In this document: piece by piece, positions 58,123-64,000 of the stretch
Numbering within the stretch: the stretch's first letter is position 1
How the letters are laid out: each line of letters starts with the position of its first letter
Assembly (NCBI RefSeq): GCF_036227105.1
Contig: NZ_CP109434.1
Span: 4,869,001-4,933,000, forward strand
Length of the DNA stretch: 64,000 bases
Source: Amycolatopsis sp. NBC_01488
GTDB taxonomy: Bacteria > Actinomycetota > Actinomycetes > Mycobacteriales > Pseudonocardiaceae
Direction: 5' to 3'
The notes under the pieces: generated by a model
The model's database searches: none
What the model was told of the DNA's origin: nothing
The model's input: the letters and a program-made list of their open reading frames with translations, nothing else
Program-made: the position numbers and the translations under genes

Positions 58123-58371
58123 CGTGACACCCCCGGGAACTCCGCACGGATTCGGTCGGGCGGCCGGAAACGGCGCCCACGGGCGGCTCGGGGAGGCCGC
58201 CGGGCACTTGGCGTAGTGCCCCGGTTGCGGGTGACCGCGACTCGGTGCGACGCGCCGAAGACCCCTGTTGAACTGGGGTTTCACCCCTATCGGGGCAAGT
58301 CTTCGAACTTCGCACCACCGAGGAGCCGCGGATGGGCTAGGCTGCGCTCTGTGTCCACATTCTGTCACCTC

Positions 58372-58456
58372 CCCTACCTTCGCCTACCTGAGTAGGTTGG
58401 ACGGGTGCCGAGTGCTTACCTACATTCTATGTCGACCGCGCCGCGGCCGATAGGTA
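58372..58456. promoter_or_regulatory. Cluster of TACCTA/TAGGTA operator half-sites
   Basis: CCTAC-CTGA-GTAGG (58383-58396) is a perfect hairpin-like palindrome. It is preceded by CCCTACCTT (from 58373) and followed by TACCTA (58417-58422) and TAGGTA (58451-58456). A further GTAGGTAA lies at 58100 near the divergent gene start. The repeated half-site suggests cooperative binding, probably by the XRE protein encoded here. Confidence 0.6.
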
Positions 58457-59682
58457 CTGATGTGGTAACGGCCGAGGACCTGGGCGCCGAGCTGCGCCGG
58501 CTGCGCAAGGCAGCCGGGCAGACGCAGGCGGACGTGGCCAGGATCGTCGGCGTGAGCCGGGCGAACCTGACCCAGTGGGAGACCGGGCGCTACCTCCCGT
58601 CGGTGGAGAACGCCCGCCTGCTCGACGATCACTTCCGAGCCGCGAATGCCCTGGTGGAGATGGCCGAAGCGGCTCGTACCCCGACTCCCGCCGCCGGGGA
58701 GGTCCTGACCACGGGCGCGTCCCTGCTCGAGGTCTTCCGCCGGGCCGGGACCAGCCTCGCCGAGGAGCTGATCCGCGACGCGAACGGTCGCGCCGTCGGC
58801 TGGCGGCACAACCTCCAGAAGCGGGGCGCGCACACGACGCTCGCCACCGCCTACGGGATCTCCGCGATGGTCGTGGTAGGCGAGCCCTACCTCGACCTAC
58901 ATGCGGTCGTCGAGGACCTCTACGCGAAGCGGTCCGACTTCGGCTGGCAGGGCCGGTCGGAAGGCCGCCGGCCCGAGGTCACGGCCGCGGTCGTCGGCGC
59001 TCTGTTCCAAGCCAGCACCATCCTCACGGCCCAGGACGGGCTCACGTACCTCGAGCGCTCGCTCGACGACCGCACCCGGACGCGTCCGTTCCTGCTCTCT
59101 TCCGCGTTGCGCACTTCGGTCCGGCTCGCGCCGGACGCCCCGCTGACCCGGCGCCTGACGGACGACCTCCTCGCGGCCCGGCTCGACTTCGACGGTGTCC
59201 CGCTCTGGGGCGAGAAGAAGGAAGAAGTGCTGTTTTCCCCGGAGCCGTCCACCGCGCACACCGCGCGGGCGGTGGTGGCGCTGCGCGAGCTGCTGCGCTC
59301 CGGGCACGGAAGCGATGAAGTCTCCGACGCCGTCGAGATCGGCACCCGCTGGCTCGTCGAGCGGGTCCACCCCGATGACGGCGTCTCCGAAGACCTCGCA
59401 CTGCCCCAGCCCCAAGGGCGGCCGGACGTGCGGGTCACGATCAAGCACTTCACGTCCGCCTGGGTCCTCCAGGCGCTGGCCGAGGCGCCACAAGTGCCGG
59501 CGGCCAGGCTGAGCCGCGCGCTGAATTCGTTGTGGGAACGCTACGAACCCTCGCGCGGCCTGTGGGCCTGGGGCAGTGGCGATCTCCCGATCTGGATGAC
59601 GCTCGACGCCGTGACGGCTCTGCGCGCCGTCGCGCTGGCGTTCCCGGCCCCGCAGTTCCTCCCTCCGCCAGCCGCAGAATAG
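58429..59682 (+). CDS. XRE-type HTH regulator with alpha/alpha-toroid-like C-terminal domain
   Basis: 417 residues from ATG 58429; GTG 58405 and GTG 58462 are alternatives and none has a clear ribosome site. The N-terminal XRE HTH is LRRLRKAAGQTQADVARIVG then VSRANLTQWETGRYLPS. The remaining about 330 residues are helical with repeats like those of terpene-cyclase/prenyltransferase toroids (TAHTARAVVALRELL, TIKHFTSAWVLQALAEA, WAWGSGDLPIWMTLDAVTAL). A catalytic DxDD is not seen, so the toroid may sense a ligand or bind a partner. It heads a four-gene operon (11 nt to the next gene). Confidence 0.78.
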   Translation: MSTAPRPIGTDVVTAEDLGAELRRLRKAAGQTQADVARIVGVSRANLTQWETGRYLPSVENARLLDDHFRAANALVEMAEAARTPTPAAGEVLTTGASLLEVFRRAGTSLAEELIRDANGRAVGWRHNLQKRGAHTTLATAYGISAMVVVGEPYLDLHAVVEDLYAKRSDFGWQGRSEGRRPEVTAAVVGALFQASTILTAQDGLTYLERSLDDRTRTRPFLLSSALRTSVRLAPDAPLTRRLTDDLLAARLDFDGVPLWGEKKEEVLFSPEPSTAHTARAVVALRELLRSGHGSDEVSDAVEIGTRWLVERVHPDDGVSEDLALPQPQGRPDVRVTIKHFTSAWVLQALAEAPQVPAARLSRALNSLWERYEPSRGLWAWGSGDLPIWMTLDAVTALRAVALAFPAPQFLPPPAAE

Positions 59683-59693
59683 AGACCCGCACC

Positions 59694-60452
59694 ATGAGCA
59701 CGACCCCTCCGGTGGTCAACGGCGATCACCCGTTCCCGCGGCAGCTCGCGGAAGCGTTGCGCGGCAACGGTTCCCGGCCCGGCCTGGACCAGCTTCAGCA
59801 GGCCGCGGAGCACCTCCGCGCCCACCGCGGCGCGTTCGCGGACTGGCTGCGCGACCTGGCGGCCGACGCCTCGGCGGTCGCCGAGATCGCGAAACGCTCG
59901 TACTGGCATCCCAACGGCTTCGCGAAGATCGTCCTGCACACCTGCGTCGAGCCCGAGTTCCGCCTCCGATTGCACGTGTGGCCGCGCGCCGAGGAGGTCT
60001 CGAGCGGAGAGTCCAACCCGCACAGCCACCGGTGGGAGTTCGCCTCGCACGTGCTGACCGGTGCGGGCATGCACATGGTCGACTTCGTCGAGACCGTCGA
60101 GGGCGGCAAGCCCTATCGGCGGTTCCGCTACGGGGCCGACCCCGCGAACCCGGCCGCGCTGGTCGCCGACGGCGATGTCCGGCTCAAGCGCCGCGCTTCG
60201 CCGCACGTCCAGGGCGGAGAGGTCTACACGTGCGACACCACGGTCGTCCACACGGTCCGGCCGATCGACGCCGAGCTCACCGCGACTGTCGTCGTCCAGG
60301 GGCCCCACCGGACGTCCACCACCGTCGTCTACTGCGAACTCGGGGAGAGCGACGACCAGCCGAACCGCGACCTCGCCGAAGCGGACTTCCACCGGCTCGT
60401 GACCGCCGTACTGGCGAGCCTGGACAGCGAGACCGCACCATGTCGCTCGTGA
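59694..60452 (+). CDS. Cupin-like protein of unknown function
   Basis: 252 residues. After a helical N-terminus (about 1-68) comes a beta-rich domain with a candidate metal site NPHSHRWEFASHVLTG (His110, His112, Glu115), then a later His in TCDTTVVHTVRPI. This is the order expected of a cupin (HxH...E...H). No specific enzyme can be named; cysteine-dioxygenase-like and sugar-modifying cupins look similar. It overlaps the dCTP-deaminase-like gene by 13 bp. Confidence 0.68.
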   Translation: MSTTPPVVNGDHPFPRQLAEALRGNGSRPGLDQLQQAAEHLRAHRGAFADWLRDLAADASAVAEIAKRSYWHPNGFAKIVLHTCVEPEFRLRLHVWPRAEEVSSGESNPHSHRWEFASHVLTGAGMHMVDFVETVEGGKPYRRFRYGADPANPAALVADGDVRLKRRASPHVQGGEVYTCDTTVVHTVRPIDAELTATVVVQGPHRTSTTVVYCELGESDDQPNRDLAEADFHRLVTAVLASLDSETAPCRS

Positions 60453-61033
60453 AGCGGCCACAGCGCGGCGTGCTTACCGACCGGGCGATCCGGCGGGCGT
60501 ACGAGACCGGCGAGCTGCGGGTGGACCCGTTCGACGCGGCGTTGGTGCGGCCCGCCGCGCTCAGCCTGCGGCTCGGGCACGAGGCGTTCTCGCTCGTGAC
60601 TCACCGGCCCGTCGACGTCGCGGACCGCTCGACCCATCCCGAGCTGGCCCCGAAGGTGCTCGACGAGAACGGGCGGTTGGTCGTCGAGCCCGGCGAGGTC
60701 GTGCTCGCGCCGACGCTGGAGCGCATCGGACTGGCGAAGAACCTCGCCGGGCTCGTGGACGGCACCAGCAGCTACGCGCGGCTGGGGATCAGCGTCGTGC
60801 TGTGCGGTCAGGTCAGTCCCGGTTTCGGCTGGGACACCGGCGCCGTGCTCACCCTGGAGATCGTCCACCACCTGCGGCATCCGGTCCTGCTGTATCCCGG
60901 CGCCCGGATCTGCAACTTGATGCTGTTCGCTTCGACCGGAAGCGAACGGCCGTACGGCGCCATGCCGCACAACTACTCCAGCGACCACGCGGTGGTCGCG
61001 TCCCGATTGGCGGATCATGTCCGGCACCAGTGA
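60440..61033 (+). CDS. dCTP deaminase-like protein
   Basis: 197-residue member of the dCTP deaminase/dUTPase superfamily. Key residues of E. coli Dcd (Ser111, Arg115, Glu138) have counterparts: DGTSSYARLGISV gives Ser110/Ser111 and Arg114, and GAVLTLEIVHH gives Glu140. VSPGFGWDTG and LLYPGARICNLMLF complete the trimer-core pattern. So dCTP or a related pyrimidine nucleotide is the likely substrate. Divergence in the N-terminal half and the company of regulator, cupin and kinase genes suggest a special role, not housekeeping thymidylate supply. Overlaps neighbours by 13 and 17 bp. Confidence 0.84.
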   Translation: MSLVKRPQRGVLTDRAIRRAYETGELRVDPFDAALVRPAALSLRLGHEAFSLVTHRPVDVADRSTHPELAPKVLDENGRLVVEPGEVVLAPTLERIGLAKNLAGLVDGTSSYARLGISVVLCGQVSPGFGWDTGAVLTLEIVHHLRHPVLLYPGARICNLMLFASTGSERPYGAMPHNYSSDHAVVASRLADHVRHQ

Positions 61034-62051
61034 AACTCTCGGTGACCTGGGTGAGCGGGGCATCCAGCGAGAAGTACTGCGGCCGCGTTACGGCGGCACC
61101 GAAGGCTTCGGCGACGACAGCGCGTTCCTCGCGAAGCTGGACAAGCCGAGCGAACTCGTCGCGACGACCGACAGCTGCCCGACCCCGGTGGTCGACCTCC
61201 TGCGCGCACCCGACCTCTACCACGCGGGCTGGCTGCTGGCGACGATCAACCTGTCGGACCTGGCCGCCGCCGGGGCCGAACCGCTCGGTCTCCTCGTCAA
61301 CTACACGCTGCCCAAGACGACCACCGTGGCGGCGTTCGAGCGGCTGCTCGACGGCGTCGACGACTGCTGCGCCGCCCACGAAACGAAGGTCGTCGGGGGC
61401 GACCTCCGGGACGGCGCCGCGACGCAGCTGACCGCGACGGCCGTCGGGCGGTGTGCTCCGGGCAGCAGGTTCCGGCGGTCCGGAGCGAAGGCCGGGGACC
61501 GCCTGCTGCTGGTCGGATCGCCCGGGTACCTGTGGGCCGCGGCGCTGCTGGAGACGGGGCGGGCGACGCTCCCGGCACCGGCGCGCGACGAGATCTGGCA
61601 GCGCGCCTGCCGCCCGATGGCCCAGCTGAAAGCGGGCCAAGCACTGGCCAGGGCCGGGCACGCGCGAACGGCGATGGACGTCTCGGACGGCCTGTTCGCC
61701 ACGGTCCGGACCCTGTGCGAGGCGAACGGCCTCGGTGCCGTGGTCACGGGCGAATTCGACCTCGACGAGCCCGTGGCCGAGGTGGCCGCCCAGTGCGGCG
61801 TGCGGCCGTTCGACCTCGCCGAGACCTGGGGTGACTGGGGTCTGGTCGTGGTGGCCGAGGACGCCGGTCAGGTCAAGAAGACGCTGTACGAAGAAGGCAT
61901 CGCGGTGCAGGACATCGGGAGGCTCACCGCGGACACCGGGATCACGAAGGGAACCGCTCCCTGGCAAGGGATCGCCCAGGAGCGGTTCTCGGCAGGCTCG
62001 TGGCACGGCGGTGATCTGTCCACTTTGGTCACCGAGGTGCTGGGGGTCTAG
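61017..62051 (+). CDS. ThiL/AIR-synthase-superfamily kinase-like protein
   Basis: 344-residue protein of the PurM/ThiL/SelD/HypE ATP-binding superfamily, closest in pattern to thiamine-monophosphate kinase. GTEGFGDDSAFLAKL (Mg-nucleotide GDD), VATTDSCPTPVVD, LATINLSDLAAAGAEPLGLL, VVGGDLRDGAATQLTATAVG, AGDRLLLVGSPGYLWAA and TAMDVSDGLFATVRTLCEA all fall where ThiL has them. A true thiL would sit with rpmB/recG or thi genes; here it is fourth in the XRE-cupin-Dcd operon. It may phosphorylate an unusual substrate. The end overlaps the convergent membrane gene by 4 bp. Confidence 0.83.
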   Translation: MSGTSETLGDLGERGIQREVLRPRYGGTEGFGDDSAFLAKLDKPSELVATTDSCPTPVVDLLRAPDLYHAGWLLATINLSDLAAAGAEPLGLLVNYTLPKTTTVAAFERLLDGVDDCCAAHETKVVGGDLRDGAATQLTATAVGRCAPGSRFRRSGAKAGDRLLLVGSPGYLWAAALLETGRATLPAPARDEIWQRACRPMAQLKAGQALARAGHARTAMDVSDGLFATVRTLCEANGLGAVVTGEFDLDEPVAEVAAQCGVRPFDLAETWGDWGLVVVAEDAGQVKKTLYEEGIAVQDIGRLTADTGITKGTAPWQGIAQERFSAGSWHGGDLSTLVTEVLGV

Positions 62052-62665
62052 CTGTGGGCCCGCAGGGGCACCACGTTGCTCGGCAGGACCGCCCGCTCAC
62101 GCGGCGCCTCGGTCGGGCTGATCGTCAGCGTCACCAGGCTCGCGTACCGCGGGTGGCGGTCGACGTAGACCTCCGGGACCGCGCACGCCGCCGCGAGGAC
62201 CGTGCGGTTGCGGTGCAGGTGCTCGAACGCCTCGCGGCCGAACAGCGACACCACGACGTCGCCGCCGCGGGGACGGGACCACAGGATCGCCGGGTGGCGG
62301 CCGCCGGGCAGGCGCAGCAACGGGAACGCCGCGCGCAGGCGGTGCTGCAGCCGGACCGCCTGGATCCGGGCCCGCACCTGACGCCGTCGCAGCACCGCCC
62401 ACCCGAGCGCGGTGGCGAAGACCGCCGACGCCCACAGCGGGCCGGCCCACAGGGCGAACGTCACCAGGGCGTAGGGGAGCAGCGTCACCGCCAGGATCTC
62501 CCACCGCCAGTGGTAGAGCCGGGCGGGGAAGGACGCTTGCCTGCTGGTCATTTCCGTGTTCCTTCCGGTCAGCCGGCGGCGCACGAGGCCGCCGAGGTGG
62601 CGTGAGAGACGTCCGGCGGCGATGCCGAGCACGAGGGCCGCGACGATCACCGGCCCGGACGTCAT
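62048..62665 (-). CDS. Membrane-anchored protein, paralogue of the 57.2-57.8 kb gene
   Basis: 205 residues from ATG 62665, which overlaps the upstream stop as ATGA; ATG 62551 with AAGGAA is an alternative giving a form aligned to the paralogue. The longer form adds a TM helix (MTSGPVIVAALVLGIAAGRL). The shared core is LYHWRWEILAVTLLPYALVT, WAGPLWASAVFATALGW, a basic helix, HPAILWSRPRGGDVVVSLFG, VPEVYVDRHPRYASLVTLTI and the end VVPLRAHS. Function unknown. It is in an operon with the small membrane protein upstream. Confidence 0.74.
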   Translation of the reverse strand: MTSGPVIVAALVLGIAAGRLSRHLGGLVRRRLTGRNTEMTSRQASFPARLYHWRWEILAVTLLPYALVTFALWAGPLWASAVFATALGWAVLRRRQVRARIQAVRLQHRLRAAFPLLRLPGGRHPAILWSRPRGGDVVVSLFGREAFEHLHRNRTVLAAACAVPEVYVDRHPRYASLVTLTISPTEAPRERAVLPSNVVPLRAHS

Positions 62666-62934
62666 GTCGGGATCCGGGTCTTCGGGGCGGGCTCGGGCCG
62701 GCGGTCGCGGTCCCGGCCGAGCTGCCAGGTCCAGCGCCACCCCGCCCAGATCGCGACGACGGAGCCCAGCAGGATCAGCACGAAGGCCTGGCCGACCAGG
62801 CCGTCGAGGGGTGCCAGCCGAAGCAGCACCAGCAGTGCCCAGATCTGCGTGGCGGTGAACGGGATGACCAGCCCGGCCGCGTAGACGCCCCGGCGCCAGC
62901 GACTCCGACGCGGTGCGGTCGTGTAGGGATCCAT
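62662..62934 (-). CDS. Small two-helix membrane protein
   Basis: 90 residues from ATG 62934, with GAGGAGG six bases upstream. A basic N-terminus (MDPYTTAPRRSRWRRG) is followed by two helices (YAAGLVIPFTATQIWALLVL and QAFVLILLGSVVAIWAGWRW) and a charged tail. No known domain. It lies 45 bp downstream of the CRP-like palindrome and overlaps the next gene, so it is the first gene of a regulated pair. Confidence 0.72.
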   Translation of the reverse strand: MDPYTTAPRRSRWRRGVYAAGLVIPFTATQIWALLVLLRLAPLDGLVGQAFVLILLGSVVAIWAGWRWTWQLGRDRDRRPEPAPKTRIPT

Positions 62935-62979
62935 GAATGCCCTCCTCTGCCCTGGATCCAGGAAACCTCCGGGTCGCCG

Positions 62980-63009
62980 CACCTTCTGTGTCAGCTGACA
63001 CAGAAGGTG
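62980..63009. promoter_or_regulatory. Perfect 30-bp palindrome with CRP/FNR-like core
   Basis: Fifteen-base arms are perfectly complementary with no spacer. The centre reads TGTGTCAGCTGACACA, which fits the CRP-type pattern TGTGT-N6-ACACA. It lies 4 bp beyond the Crp/Fnr gene stop and 45 bp upstream of the small membrane-protein start. So it is a plausible target of that regulator, and as RNA it could also act as a terminator. Confidence 0.75.
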
Positions 63010-63013
63010 GGAT

Positions 63014-63676
63014 TCAGCTCGCGAGACGGCGAAGTTCGGCCAGGCGGTGGATCGTCACCTGTCTTCGTCCGGTGCTGATCACGCCCTGGCGCCGCAGTTC
63101 GCGCGTCGCGCGGGCCCACGATTCGCGGGAGATCGCCGCGGTCATCGCCAGCTCGGCTTGGGTGGCCGGGAACCTGATCTCGATGTCCTGGCCCCGCGGC
63201 ACGCCGTGCTGGACGGCCAGCTGCATCAGCTGCGCGGCCACCCGCCGCGCGGCGGCGCCGCCCCCGACCTCCAGCCACTGCCTGCCGACCGACCGCAGCC
63301 GCGTCGACAGCACGAGCAGCAGCGCCCAGGAGATCCGCGACCGCGACCGGCACAGCGCGGCGAAGCGGTCGCCCGGCACCTCGAGCACGTCGACGGCGTC
63401 GAGCGCTTCCACGGTCGCCGAGCGCGGCTGCGCGTCGATCGCGGCCAGTTCGCCGATGACGTCCCCCGCGGCGCGCACCCCGACGACGACCTCGCGCCCG
63501 TCCGGCGTCCCGTGGACGATCCGCACGTGCCCGGCGAGCAGGACCAGCACGACGCTGGAGCGCTCTCCTTCGCGGCAGAGGGTGGCGCCGCGCGGGTAGG
63601 TGCGCCGCGTGGCGGACTCCGCCAGCACGCGGCGATCGGCCGGGCCCAGGTCGGCCCAGAATCCCGTCGGTTCCAC
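63014..63676 (-). CDS. Crp/Fnr-family transcriptional regulator
   Basis: 220-residue regulator: N-terminal cyclic-nucleotide-binding domain (about residues 20-130: YPRGATLCREGERSSVVLVL, VIGELAAIDAQPRSATVEAL, in which GELAAID-x4-R-S-A-T matches the phosphate-binding cassette) and a C-terminal winged HTH (FPATQAELAMTAAISRESWA, RATRELRRQGVI). The Arg-Ser of the cassette is retained, so cAMP or a similar ligand could bind. It starts at GTG 63676. Neighbours are a cyclase-like gene upstream and the CRP-like palindrome downstream. Confidence 0.92.
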   Translation of the reverse strand: MEPTGFWADLGPADRRVLAESATRRTYPRGATLCREGERSSVVLVLLAGHVRIVHGTPDGREVVVGVRAAGDVIGELAAIDAQPRSATVEALDAVDVLEVPGDRFAALCRSRSRISWALLLVLSTRLRSVGRQWLEVGGGAAARRVAAQLMQLAVQHGVPRGQDIEIRFPATQAELAMTAAISRESWARATRELRRQGVISTGRRQVTIHRLAELRRLAS

Positions 63677-63697
63677 GTCCCCACCTCGTTTCCGGTC

Positions 63698-64000
63698 CTA
63701 CGCGGTCAGTCCCTCCTCCGGCGCGCCCGCTTCGGGCGTGTAGAGCCAGCCGCGGAGCCGTTCTTCGCCGAGCTTGATGTGGACGGCCTGGGTGAAGGCG
63801 GCCCGGTCGATGCCGGGGTAGCCGTGCCGCACGACGGCGCGGTGGATCTCCTGCGACACGGCGAGCGCGAGCGGCGCGGTCGTCTCGCCCAGCCGCCGCT
63901 TCAGCTCGGGAGCGTCGACCAGCCGGCAGGCGATGTCGACGTCCTCGCCGTAGGAGGCGCGCGAGTCCCGGTGCACCTCGCCGGCGTGCACGGCGACGCG
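63698..64000 (-). CDS. Nucleotide-cyclase-like protein, C-terminal part (runs off the window)
   Basis: Only the last about 100 residues are in the window. VAVHAGEVHRDSRASYGEDV and DIACRLVDAPELK match the end of a class III nucleotidyl cyclase homology domain (the xVHxGxV...G..V..AxRLxDA pattern). The tail is VSQEIHRAVVRHGYPGIDRA, then HIKLGEERLRGWLYTPEAG. A family of actinobacterial cyclase-like proteins ends this way and often lies beside regulators. Whether the metal and base-specifying residues exist cannot be judged. Placed 21 bp upstream of the Crp/Fnr gene on the same strand, it may supply or sense its ligand. Confidence 0.68.
   Translation of the reverse strand, partial: RVAVHAGEVHRDSRASYGEDVDIACRLVDAPELKRRLGETTAPLALAVSQEIHRAVVRHGYPGIDRAAFTQAVHIKLGEERLRGWLYTPEAGAPEEGLTA

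Noticed and set aside
57230-62934. Possible integrative element, suggested by the paralogous membrane proteins and XRE regulator.
   Set aside because: No integrase, excisionase, FtsK-like transfer gene, replication gene or att-like repeat at a tRNA was found in the region.

Overview
The window is chromosomal DNA of a high-GC actinobacterium, most likely a Pseudonocardiaceae member such as Amycolatopsis. The organism call is inference. It rests on the GC-rich codon use, frequent GTG starts and ATGA/GTGA stop-start overlaps, F420-, mycothiol- and inositol-linked enzymes, an aa3-oxidase CtaJ-like subunit, and a gene order at 1.2-9.9 kb that resembles the mycobacterial Rv2464c-Rv2469c neighbourhood.

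Layout. 0-10 kb is conserved housekeeping: an MscS channel, an HNH protein, a striking 16-copy hexapeptide-repeat protein, CtaJ, a DUF5130 protein, aminopeptidase N, an Rv2466c-like thioredoxin-fold protein, an MBL hydrolase, a ComB-like protein, RpiB and Nei2. 10-19 kb carries stress and catabolic genes: a DJ-1/PfpI protein, an F420-dependent oxidoreductase with an NTF2-like partner under a KstR-like box, a secreted GH27 alpha-galactosidase, an HxlR regulator divergent from an NmrA-like and a haloalkane-dehalogenase-like pair, and a pentapeptide-repeat membrane protein. tRNA-Pro and tRNA-Gly follow. 19-25 kb holds a very large soluble multi-HAMP hybrid histidine kinase divergent from a SpoIIE-type phosphatase. 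25-31 kb is mixed, including a HTH / internally deleted hydrolase / DUF4180 operon.

31.5-38.1 kb is a seven-gene, fully overlapping ebo-type operon: myo-inositol-phosphate synthase-like cyclase, UbiA-like EboC, sugar-phosphate isomerase-like protein, EboA, TatD-like EboB, EboE and a phosphodiesterase-like EboF. The ebo pathway is known only in outline (metabolite traffic, for example scytonemin precursors in cyanobacteria). Here an inositol-phosphate-synthase-type cyclase stands where other ebo clusters carry the dehydroquinate-synthase-like EboD.

38-54 kb carries xylose isomerase with its divergent ROK regulator, a large subtilase, a TetR-ABC exporter operon with an ornate operator array, an amidohydrolase, a secreted GH92 mannosidase with a LacI-type operator, a second TetR gene, a DUF2127 protein and a PP2C phosphatase. 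54-57 kb encodes a GT39-type and a GT2-GtrA glycosyltransferase pair.

57-64 kb is the most unusual accessory region. A four-gene operon (XRE regulator with an alpha/alpha-toroid-like domain, cupin-like protein, catalytically intact dCTP-deaminase homologue, ThiL/AIR-synthase-like kinase) lies between two paralogous membrane-anchored genes on the opposite strand. Next to it are a Crp/Fnr regulator, a perfect 30-bp CRP-like palindrome and the end of a nucleotide-cyclase-like gene that runs off the window. This operon and the ebo operon are the best candidates for undescribed biology.
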